Under the pieces are notes generated by a model. It worked only from the letters and a program-made list of their open reading frames with translations, was not told the DNA's origin and ran no database searches. Source: Chloroflexia bacterium (GTDB lineage Bacteria > Chloroflexota > Chloroflexia > Thermomicrobiales > UBA6265). Taken from it: 5,547 nt of DNA. Positions 1 through 5,547 of the stretch are shown here, in pieces. The first letter of the stretch is position 1. Every line of letters begins with the position of its first letter. The position numbers and the translations under genes were made by a program. Where the stretch lies: NCBI GenBank assembly GCA_013696525.1, contig JACCYK010000538.1:1-5547 (forward strand), in the 5' to 3' direction.

Positions 1-27
1 CGCCACTTTTCCGCTAAACTCTATGGA

Positions 28-46
28 GTCTACTGTTTCGGTAGAC
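28..46. promoter_or_regulatory. Inverted repeat upstream of the TSUP gene, possible operator
   Basis: The sequence shows a perfect 6-base inverted repeat, GTCTAC, 7 bases, GTAGAC, ending 37 bases before the GTG start of the TauE/SafE gene. A smaller repeat, ACTC-TATG-GAGT (18-29), overlaps its left edge. The surrounding 45 bases are visibly richer in A and T than the gene, as expected of a promoter region. TCTACT (29-34) could serve as a weak -10 element, but I see no good -35 element, so I do not call a promoter. The shape would suit a dimeric repressor, for example one of the Rrf2-type regulators that control sulfur genes in some bacteria; that is inference only. It could also be a hairpin in the mRNA leader, or chance. 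Confidence 0.3.
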
Positions 47-67
47 AAAGCGGGGATACGGCGGATC

Positions 68-76
68 AGGGGAGGG
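68..76 (+). promoter_or_regulatory. Ribosome binding site fixing the GTG start at 84
   Basis: AGGGGAGGG lies 7 bases before GTG 84 and contains a strong purine-rich Shine-Dalgarno core. In the same frame a TAG stop occurs at 42-44 and there is no ATG between it and 84, so this site decides the start. Confidence 0.7.
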
Positions 77-83
77 CATCCGG

Positions 84-971
84 GTGACACGGTTCATCCT
101 GCTGGCATTGTTCGGGCTCGTGGCGCAGTTGGTGGACGGCTCGCTCGGCATGGCCTACGGCCTGACCTCGACCTCGCTCCTGCTCACGATCGGCATTGTC
201 CCCGCCGTCGCCTCCGCCAGCGTCCACTTGGCCGAGGTCGGCACCACGCTGGCCTCCGGCATCTCCCACTGGAAATTCGGCAACGTCGATTGGCGCGCCG
301 TGCGCTGGCTGGCGATCCCCGGCGGCGTTGGCGCCTTCACCGGGGCGGTCTTCCTCAGCTCGATCTCGGCGGCGGTGATCGGCCCCTTCATCGCCGTCTT
401 CCTCTTCCTCCTCGGTTGCTACCTGCTCGTCCGCTTCGCCATCCTCGGCGGCAAGATCACGGTGAAGCCGGGCACCCTGAGCGGTCGTTTCCTGCTACCC
501 CTCGGGCTCGGCGCCGGCTTCCTGGACGCGGTCGGCGGCGGCGGCTGGGGGCCGATCTCGACCCCCACCCTGCTCGCCTCCGGCAAGATGGCGCCGCGCA
601 AAGCGATCGGCACCTCCTCCACCAGCGAATTCGTGGTCGCCGTCAGCGCCAGCGCCGGCTTCTTGATCGCGCTCGATACCAGCGTGCTGGCGTTGCCGGT
701 GGTCGGGGCGCTGCTGCTGGGCGGCGTTATCGCCGCCCCGATCGCGGCCTGGTTGTCCCGCCGCCTGCACCCCCGGCTGCTCGGTTCCGGCGTCGGCGGG
801 CTCATCATCCTCACCAACGGCCGCACCCTCCTGGGCGCTCTTGGCGTCGAGAGCGGGGTGCAAATGGTGGCGATCGCGGCGGTCGTCCTGGTCTGGATCG
901 CGGCGCTGGTGATCGCGATCCGCTCGGTCCGGGCCGACGGCGGCCGTCTGGCCAGCGCCCCGGCCGACTAA
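84..971 (+). CDS. TauE/SafE (TSUP) family membrane transporter, probable sulfite/organosulfur anion exporter
   Basis: A complete 295-residue integral membrane protein of the TSUP family (formerly DUF81), close to the family's usual 250-300 residues. Hydrophobic stretches at about 4-26, 74-94, 97-122, 134-150, 200-222, 236-252 and 259-280, with weaker ones near 28-60, suggest about eight membrane segments. The family's two-fold internal repeat is visible. The first half has VDGSLGMAYGLTSTSLL (17-33) followed by ASASVHLAE (43-51). The second half has LDAVGGGGWGPISTPTLL (147-164) followed by KAIGTSSTSEF (173-183). Known members export sulfite, sulfoacetate or related anions from the cytoplasm; the substrate here cannot be read from the sequence. 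The GTG start is supported by a strong ribosome binding site and an upstream in-frame stop. The gene stands alone in the window and faces the ABC transporter genes. A candidate terminator follows about 60 bases after the stop. The family call is firm and the substrate is not. Confidence 0.92.
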   Translation: MTRFILLALFGLVAQLVDGSLGMAYGLTSTSLLLTIGIVPAVASASVHLAEVGTTLASGISHWKFGNVDWRAVRWLAIPGGVGAFTGAVFLSSISAAVIGPFIAVFLFLLGCYLLVRFAILGGKITVKPGTLSGRFLLPLGLGAGFLDAVGGGGWGPISTPTLLASGKMAPRKAIGTSSTSEFVVAVSASAGFLIALDTSVLALPVVGALLLGGVIAAPIAAWLSRRLHPRLLGSGVGGLIILTNGRTLLGALGVESGVQMVAIAAVVLVWIAALVIAIRSVRADGGRLASAPAD

Positions 972-1430
972 GCGCTTGCGCCAATTCGGACTTGGATGCC
1001 AGGCTTGCCGTGGCTCGCGATGCGTCTCGGCAAACCTCCGCGGTTCGACGTGCGTTCCGCGGTTTTTCGGTCATCGTGCGATTGCCCTGCACTGGACCTC
1101 GATCGACGTCTTTGCGAGGGCAACGTGCCGCCAAGGATGTCAATCGTCGCGTGATCCTCGCCTATGGCGGCAGGACAGGGATGCTGACCCCGAATTTGAC
1201 CCCTCAACGCCGTTGGCGAGCGTTATGTGCTGGCGGTGCAACTCGGTGGCCATCGCGCGTGAAATACTCAATTTCGACGTGGTTACCGGTGTTTCTTGCC
1301 CTGGACGACACGAGGCAGCACTCGGGAGCAGTGGACTGTTCATCGATTGGTTCAGGGTTCGAGAACGCCGCCATCCCGTCGGTCACCGGCCTCGGGCTGC
1401 AACTGGGAGCCTTGCTGAGCGGCGCCGTCA
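972..1430. other. Intergenic stretch between convergent genes, no supported gene
   Basis: This gap separates the stop of the TSUP gene from the stop of the second ATPase gene. Reading frames on both strands either are broken by stops or give arginine/serine/proline-rich translations that I do not recognise and that lack a ribosome binding site. By eye it is less GC-rich than the flanking genes. It holds a candidate terminator near its left end, a direct repeat TGACCCC at 1185-1191 and 1197-1203, and a small inverted repeat GAAAT-ACTCA-ATTTC at 1261-1275. No terminator with a U-run is visible for the minus-strand operon. It may be a worn-down remnant of a gene or insertion element, but nothing in it proves that. 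Confidence 0.6.
1032..1068 (+). terminator. Candidate rho-independent terminator after the TSUP gene
   Basis: The stem arms CCGCGG (1038-1043) and CCGCGG (1057-1062) can pair across a 13-base loop and are followed directly by TTTTTC (1063-1068). It lies about 65 bases after the TSUP stop codon on the correct strand. The stem is short, the loop is long and each arm is itself a palindrome, so the call is tentative. Confidence 0.4.
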
Positions 1431-2456
1431 TCACGCGGCCGGATCAAACCCTGGTTTCCAGCCGGTTGGCGCCGGGTTCCAGACGCCATCCTGGTGCTCT
1501 TCGGCGAAGCGCCGGCAGCGTACGGTATGACCAGGCAGGACTTCGGTCAGATCAATGTCGCGCTCGACGCACCTGGGCAGGGCAAACGGGCAACGGGTGG
1601 CGAGGCGACAACCGGGCTTCGGGTTGATTGGCGATGTCGGCTCTCCGGAAAGCATGATGCGCTGGCGCCGTTCTCGGGGATGGTCTACTGGCGCCGCCGA
1701 GATTAAGGCCCGGGTGTAGGGGTGTCCCGGTCGCTCGAAGATGGCAGCGGTCGGTCCCAGCTCAATAATTTGACCCAGATACATGACGGCCACCCGGTCA
1801 GCCAGATAGCCAACGACGTGCAAATCATGGGAGATGAAGAGGTAGGCAAGTGAACGTTGGGCTTGCAGGTCCACGAGCAGATTGATGATCTGCGCCTGCA
1901 CCGACACATCCAGGGCGGACGTCGGCTCATCCAGAATCACGAGCGACGGCTCGGTCACCAGGGCGCGGGCAATCCCAACCCGCTGCAACTGGCCGCCAGA
2001 AAGCTGGTGGGGATACCGGCGGTCCGCGTCGGCCGGCAGGTGCAGGCCGCGCAGGAATTCCCGCGCTTGGTGGAGCGCGTCCCGCCGCGACGACTTGCCG
2101 CTCAGCCACAGCGGCTCCGCGACTTGCTCCCCGATTCGCATCCGTGGATTCAACGCATCGTAGGGATCCTGGAAGACCATCTGCATCCGAGCCCGCATGC
2201 GGCGCAGGGCGTGCTCCGAGGCCCGCGTGACCGACGTGCCGTCGAGGATCGTCTCGCCGGCGGTAGGCGCTTCCAGCCGCAGGACGGTCCGGGCCACGGT
2301 TGATTTTCCGCTCCCGCTCTCGCCGACCAGGGCCAACGTCTCCCCGGACGCGATAGCAAAGCTGACGCCGTCCACCGCATGCACGTAGTCACGCGAGAAC
2401 GCATGGCCGATGCGGTAGAGCTTCCGCAGGTCACGAACCTCAACCACGGGCGGCAA
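1431..2456 (-). CDS. Dpp/Opp-family ABC transporter ATP-binding protein (DppF/OppF type)
   Basis: This is the second ATPase of a peptide/nickel-type ABC importer; it hydrolyses ATP on the cytoplasmic face to drive uptake. From the chosen start it has 341 residues, typical for DppF/OppF. Visible motifs: Walker A GESGSGKS (45-52), Q-loop FQDP (95-98), ABC signature LSGGQLQR (152-159), Walker B LVILDEPT (172-179) with catalytic Glu177, and H-loop His210. The C-terminal oligopeptide-transporter domain begins near RPGHPYTRAL (242-251) and has Cys283, Cys289, Cys296 and Cys314, a pattern linked to a [4Fe-4S] cluster in Dpp ATPases. A further 25 residues with two tryptophans (326 and 333) follow. 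The frame stays open upstream to 2738, but that part is a shadow of the preceding ATPase gene. I chose TTG 2456 because GGGAGGG lies 6 bases before it; TTG 2492 and GTG 2447 are alternatives. It overlaps the end of the upstream ATPase gene by 17 bases. The substrate is unknown. Confidence 0.93.
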   Translation of the reverse strand: MPPVVEVRDLRKLYRIGHAFSRDYVHAVDGVSFAIASGETLALVGESGSGKSTVARTVLRLEAPTAGETILDGTSVTRASEHALRRMRARMQMVFQDPYDALNPRMRIGEQVAEPLWLSGKSSRRDALHQAREFLRGLHLPADADRRYPHQLSGGQLQRVGIARALVTEPSLVILDEPTSALDVSVQAQIINLLVDLQAQRSLAYLFISHDLHVVGYLADRVAVMYLGQIIELGPTAAIFERPGHPYTRALISAAPVDHPRERRQRIMLSGEPTSPINPKPGCRLATRCPFALPRCVERDIDLTEVLPGHTVRCRRFAEEHQDGVWNPAPTGWKPGFDPAA

Positions 2457-3513
2457 CGGTGTCCCTCCCGGCGCTTGTTGGGTCCCGGACAACGTCTTTC
2501 CAGAAGTGGCAGCGTACCCAATGATTGGCTGAGACGTGTTCCGGCGCCGGCGCCACGTCCGAGCAGATTTGTCGCGCGTATGGACAGCGCGGATGGAAGC
2601 GGCAGCCCGTGGGCGGGGCGACGAGGCTGGGGACGGTGCCCGGAATACTGTAGAGGCGGTCGCGGTCCTTGCGATTGGCGCGGCTGGCGAGCAGGCCGCG
2701 GGTGTACGGGTGGCTGGGCTGGTCGAAGAGGTCAACAACCGGTGCCCGTTCCACGATCTCGCCCGCGTACATCACGAGGACATCGTCGCACATTTCGCCG
2801 ACCAATCCCAGATCGTGCGTGATCAGCAGTTGGGTCAAGCCGAGGCGATCGCGGATGGAGCGCAGCAGGTGCACGATCTGCATCTGAATCGTGACATCGA
2901 GCGCCGTCGTCGGCTCATCGGCAATGAGAAGCTTGGGCTGGCCGGCCAGCACCTGGGCGATCATCACGCGTTGGCACATCCCGCCGGAGAGCTCGTGCGG
3001 GTAGCTCCGTAGAATCCGCGCCGGGTCCGGCAGCCCGACCTCCTGAAAGACGCGGAATGCCTCCCGCCGCACCGCATCGCCCTTCATCCCGCGATGCAGC
3101 CGCAGCACATGGTTCAGGACGTCACCAACCCGGAAGACGGGGTTGAGCGAGGCGCGGGGCTGCTGAAAGATCATCCCGATCTCGCGGCCGCGAATGGCCG
3201 TCATCTGCTTCTCGCTGAGTGACATGAGATCTCTGCCGCGAAACCACACTTCGCCGGAGACCACGTTGCCCGGCGGGCGCAGCAGTCGAAGCAGCGAAAA
3301 CGCGGTGACGCTCTTGCCGCTGCCGCTCTCGCCGACCAGCCCGGTGATGTGATGATTGGTGAGCGTGAAATCCAACCCGTCCAGGACGCGAACGGGCTCC
3401 GCCCTGGTCGCGAACTCGGTGCGCAGCCGCCGGACATCGAGCAGCACCGACGAGTCCCGCGTGGAAGCCGCATCCATACCCGCGATCCCTTTCCCGGCGG
3501 CAGAGCTGCTCAT
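2440..3513 (-). CDS. Dpp/Opp-family ABC transporter ATP-binding protein (DppD/OppD type)
   Basis: This is the first ATPase of the importer and the partner of the DppF-type ATPase encoded next. Its 357 residues are slightly longer than usual because of a polar lead of about 20 residues. Motifs: Walker A GESGSGKS (61-68), Q-loop FQQP (116-119), signature LSGGMCQR (175-182), Walker B LLIADEPT (195-202) with Glu200, D-loop ALDV (204-207) and H-loop His233. The signature form SGGM with [13 protein letters not shown] separates the D type from the F type. The C-terminal domain starts at SHPYTRGLL (267-275) and carries Cys304, Cys310, Cys317 and Cys335, spaced exactly as in the partner ATPase. The ATG overlaps the stop of permease C as ATGA, which supports coupled translation. 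There is little Shine-Dalgarno sequence before it, so ATG 3477 (residue 13) is a possible alternative start. All catalytic residues are present. Confidence 0.94.
   Translation of the reverse strand: MSSSAAGKGIAGMDAASTRDSSVLLDVRRLRTEFATRAEPVRVLDGLDFTLTNHHITGLVGESGSGKSVTAFSLLRLLRPPGNVVSGEVWFRGRDLMSLSEKQMTAIRGREIGMIFQQPRASLNPVFRVGDVLNHVLRLHRGMKGDAVRREAFRVFQEVGLPDPARILRSYPHELSGGMCQRVMIAQVLAGQPKLLIADEPTTALDVTIQMQIVHLLRSIRDRLGLTQLLITHDLGLVGEMCDDVLVMYAGEIVERAPVVDLFDQPSHPYTRGLLASRANRKDRDRLYSIPGTVPSLVAPPTGCRFHPRCPYARQICSDVAPAPEHVSANHWVRCHFWKDVVRDPTSAGRDTVAARG
2463..2469 (-). promoter_or_regulatory. Ribosome binding site within the preceding ATPase gene, supporting the TTG start at 2456
   Basis: GGGAGGG on the minus strand sits 6 bases before TTG 2456, inside the last codons of the first ATPase gene. 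It is the best Shine-Dalgarno match near any in-frame start. TTG 2492 has only GGAAAG in front of it, and GTG 2447 would be about 15 bases away. In GC-rich DNA such a match can arise by chance, so the start remains probable rather than certain. Confidence 0.5.
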
Positions 3514-4409
3514 GTCGATTTGCGTTGCGGGTCAAGGAGATCTTGCAGCCCGTCGCCGATGAGGTTGAACGCCATCACGGCGAGGACGATAAAGAGTCCT
3601 GGGAAGAGTGAGATCCACCACTGACCGCTGATAATTCGCGAGCTCCCGGCCGCCACCATGAGTCCCCATTCGGGCGCCGGCAGCCGGATGCCGAGGCCGA
3701 TGAAGCTGAGGCCGGCGGCGGAGAGAATCGCCCAGCCGGGCTGCAAGGTGGATTGGACGAAGATGGGGGCCAGGCTGTTCGGGAGCAGGTGCCGGTACAG
3801 GATCCGGGGCCGCGAGTTGCCGGACGAGGCCGCCGCCACCGCGAACTGCGCCCCCTTGATGGAGAGAATGCGGACGCGCATGAGGTGGGCGTAGATCGGA
3901 ATATTGGTGACGGCGATGGCGATGATGAGGTTCAGGAAACTGGGTCCGAGAGCGCCGGCGATGGCCATCGCCAGCACGAATTGCGGGAACGCCTGCAACA
4001 GCTCAACCACCCGCATCAGCACGTCGTCGAACACACCGCCCCAGAACCCGGCCACCGCTCCGATCAGACAGCCAAGGACGAGCGCAATGCCGACCGCCCC
4101 GAAGGCGATCGCCAGGTCATAGCGGGCGCCATACATGACCCGCGACAAGATATCCTCACCGAACGGTCCCGTGCCAAACGGGTGCGACCACGACGGTGGC
4201 TGCAGCGAAACCCGGGGATCGGTGGCAAACGGGTCGTAGGGCGCCAGCAGCGGGGCAAACATCGCCATCAGGACGAGCAACACGACGACGGCCATGCCAA
4301 CGGCCGTCACCGGATTACGGCCGAGCCAGTAGCCCAGGTCCGTCCGCCAATTGATGATTGGCTCCCTGGCCACGGTCGTTGGAAGGTTGAGGGCCTCGGG
4401 TGTCGCCAT
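3510..4409 (-). CDS. Dpp/Opp-family ABC transporter permease (DppC/OppC type)
   Basis: This is the second membrane subunit of the importer, 299 residues, normal for DppC. An N-terminal cytoplasmic stretch leads into a first membrane segment (about 34-57). The family motif HPFGTGPFGEDILSRVMYGA (76-95) follows. Further hydrophobic segments lie near 98-123, 134-154, 158-176, 222-243 and 268-288. The EAA coupling loop that contacts an ATPase is at about 191-210 (AAASSG to HLLPN); the usual Glu at its head is Val191 here. The protein ends with the typical GDGLQDLLDP stretch (286-294). An upstream extension of the frame to 4919 overlaps permease B and gives an arginine/glycine-rich translation with no family resemblance, so I chose ATG 4409, which has AAAGG about 9 bases before it. 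It lies 74 bases after permease B, and its TGA overlaps the start of the first ATPase gene. Confidence 0.94.
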   Translation of the reverse strand: MATPEALNLPTTVAREPIINWRTDLGYWLGRNPVTAVGMAVVVLLVLMAMFAPLLAPYDPFATDPRVSLQPPSWSHPFGTGPFGEDILSRVMYGARYDLAIAFGAVGIALVLGCLIGAVAGFWGGVFDDVLMRVVELLQAFPQFVLAMAIAGALGPSFLNLIIAIAVTNIPIYAHLMRVRILSIKGAQFAVAAASSGNSRPRILYRHLLPNSLAPIFVQSTLQPGWAILSAAGLSFIGLGIRLPAPEWGLMVAAGSSRIISGQWWISLFPGLFIVLAVMAFNLIGDGLQDLLDPQRKST

Positions 4410-4413
4410 CGAG

Positions 4414-4428
4414 CGGTGCCTTTCACCG
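4414..4428 (-). promoter_or_regulatory. Small hairpin presenting the ribosome binding site of permease C in its loop
   Basis: Read on the minus strand, CGGTG and CACCG form a perfect 5-base stem around the loop AAAGG, which is the apparent Shine-Dalgarno sequence for ATG 4409. It lies in the 74-base gap between the two permease genes. Such a loop could leave the site open or tune its use. With so short a stem, chance is a fair explanation. Confidence 0.3.
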
Positions 4429-4483
4429 TGCGGAGAACTCAATGATGCGTTCCCCGGTTTGCGCCTGTCGTATGGGCGATGGC

Positions 4484-5503
4484 CTAGCCCACCCGGACCC
4501 GCGGATCGAGCAGCCGGTAGGCAATATCGGCGAAGATGAACAGGACGACGTACATCGTCGCCGCGTACAGGATGAAGCCCTGGATCGCCGCGTAGTCGTT
4601 GCCGGCGATCGCATCGTAGGCGTAGCGGCCGAGGCCGGGCCAAGCGAAGATGTTTTCCACCAGCACCGAGCCCCCGAGCAGGTAGCCGTAGACCACGGAC
4701 GTCATGGTGATGACCGGCAGCAACGCATTCTTCAGCGCGTACCGCATCGCGATGGCGGGCCAGGGGAGGCCGAGCGCCCTCGCCGCCGTCACGTACTGTG
4801 AATCGAGGGCGTCCACCATGCCGGAGCGGGCCATCCGGGCCAGCGGCGCCATCGCCCCGAAGGCCAGGATGACGACCGGCAGCAGCAAGACTTTGCTGCT
4901 TTCGCCGAGGGTGGCCCAATTCCCGGTCAAGATGCTATCCGGGACATACAACCCCGTGATCTGGTCCGGCGGCCGCATCCGCGGATTCAGCCGGCCGATC
5001 GGCGCGGCAACGATGTGCCAGCGGTAAAACAAGAAGTAAATGGCGATCAGGGAGAGCCAAAAGACCGGCATCGCCACCCCGAAGACCGAGACGAAGCGCG
5101 AGAGGTGGTCAACCCAGGTATCGCGGCGCAGGGCGGCGAGCACCCCGAGCGGCACGCCGATCAGGACGGCGAGGAGCATCGCGTAGGTGGTCAGCTCGAA
5201 GGTGGCCGGGAAAAACTGGGCCAGGTCCTCGGCCACGGGCCGGCTGGTGGTGAACGAGATGCCGAGGTCGCCCGTCACCACGCCCCGCATGTAGGCCGCG
5301 TATTGGACCAGGATCGGATCATTCAAGCCGAATTGGTCGGCGATGCGCTCGCGGACCTCGGCGCTGGCCATGGGCGGCACCATGCGGTCGACCGGGCTGC
5401 CTTCGATGACCACGCGGGTCAGGATGAAGACAATCAGGGTGACGCCAAACAGCAACGGGATGAGCAGCAACAGGCGGCGGATGATGTAGAGCAGGAGCTG
5501 CAT
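4484..5503 (-). CDS. Dpp/Opp-family ABC transporter permease (DppB/OppB type)
   Basis: This is the first membrane subunit of the importer and the first operon gene inside the window; its 339 residues are the usual length. The N-terminus is typical of DppB, with YIIRRLLLLIPLLFGVTLIV (6-25) as the first membrane segment. The external domain holds FGLNDPILVQYAAYMRGV (58-75) and GDLGISF (78-84). Membrane segments follow near 101-125, 137-160, 205-226, 261-285 and 308-329. The long loop between the third and fourth segments includes the family stretch ITGLYVPDSILTGNW (182-196). The EAA-type coupling loop is YVTAARALGLPWPAIAMRYA (237-256). The protein ends in LLDPRVRVG. ATG 5503 has only a weak ribosome binding match (GGGGA, about 11 bases upstream). 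The 44 bases before it, to the window edge, show no clear promoter, so transcription probably enters from beyond 5547. Substrate could be a di- or oligopeptide, a metal chelate or another small solute. Confidence 0.95.
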   Translation of the reverse strand: MQLLLYIIRRLLLLIPLLFGVTLIVFILTRVVIEGSPVDRMVPPMASAEVRERIADQFGLNDPILVQYAAYMRGVVTGDLGISFTTSRPVAEDLAQFFPATFELTTYAMLLAVLIGVPLGVLAALRRDTWVDHLSRFVSVFGVAMPVFWLSLIAIYFLFYRWHIVAAPIGRLNPRMRPPDQITGLYVPDSILTGNWATLGESSKVLLLPVVILAFGAMAPLARMARSGMVDALDSQYVTAARALGLPWPAIAMRYALKNALLPVITMTSVVYGYLLGGSVLVENIFAWPGLGRYAYDAIAGNDYAAIQGFILYAATMYVVLFIFADIAYRLLDPRVRVG

Positions 5504-5547
5504 GGCGTCGGATCCCCGGTGCGAGCTGATATCAAGGCGATGGGAGT

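Noticed and set aside
1261..1275. Inverted repeat GAAAT-ACTCA-ATTTC
   Set aside because: Five AT-rich base pairs with no following T-run and no gene start nearby; it is likely chance.
1204..1434. A small minus-strand frame whose GTG/ATG overlaps the ATPase stop (TGATG), as if it were a fifth operon gene
   Set aside because: The stop-start overlap is suggestive, but the 76-residue translation is low in hydrophobic structure, matches nothing I know and has no clear Shine-Dalgarno sequence. A homologue search would settle it.
976..1530. A 184-residue open frame across the intergenic gap
   Set aside because: It has no ribosome binding site, its translation is not recognisable, and it runs about 100 bases into the antisense of the ATPase gene end.
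23..1627. A 534-residue open frame on the plus strand
   Set aside because: It overlaps the whole TSUP gene in another frame, runs through the intergenic gap and into the antisense of an ATPase gene. The translation is rich in arginine, proline and glycine with no recognisable domain, as expected of a shadow frame in GC-rich DNA.
3753..4445. A 230-residue open frame antisense to permease C
   Set aside because: The translation is highly charged and rich in arginine, histidine, aspartate and glutamine, the typical mirror of a hydrophobic membrane-protein gene.
4410..4919. N-terminal extension of the permease C frame to 469 residues
   Set aside because: The extra 170 residues overlap permease B in another frame and look like noise. 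ATG 4409 gives the normal family length and has a ribosome binding site.

Overview
This window comes from a GC-rich bacterial chromosome. It holds five ordinary genes in two convergent groups, with a non-coding stretch of about 460 bases between them. Start codons include GTG and a probable TTG. The sequence alone does not settle the taxon. The GC content and protein style would fit Chloroflexota of the Thermomicrobia/Sphaerobacter kind, and also some Actinomycetota or Alphaproteobacteria. No rRNA, tRNA, CRISPR array or intact mobile element is visible.

Left part (1-971, plus strand): a short, AT-richer leader carrying a perfect inverted repeat (28-46) precedes a complete TauE/SafE (TSUP) family membrane transporter. 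It starts at GTG 84 behind a strong Shine-Dalgarno sequence. Such proteins usually export sulfite, sulfoacetate or related organosulfur anions; the substrate here is not known.

Middle (972-1430): no convincing gene on either strand. It contains a candidate intrinsic terminator for the transporter gene (about 1032-1068) and a short TGACCCC direct repeat of unknown meaning.

Right part (1431-5503, minus strand, read from right to left): a four-gene ABC importer of the dipeptide/oligopeptide/nickel (Dpp/Opp) family, in the order permease B, permease C, ATPase D, ATPase F. C and D overlap by ATGA. D and F overlap by about 17 bases, with F probably starting at TTG. This points to one transcript with coupled translation. 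The two permeases would form the membrane channel and the two ATPases would drive it. Each ATPase carries the same four-cysteine pattern in its C-terminal domain, as in Dpp ATPases reported to bind a [4Fe-4S] cluster. The extracytoplasmic substrate-binding protein that an importer needs is not in the window. It most likely lies beyond position 5547 or elsewhere in the genome.

I found no evidence of a previously undescribed system. The points worth a second look are small: the overlapping TTG start, the duplicated cysteine motif, a ribosome-binding sequence displayed in a hairpin loop before permease C, the inverted repeat before the TSUP gene, and the low-coding gap.
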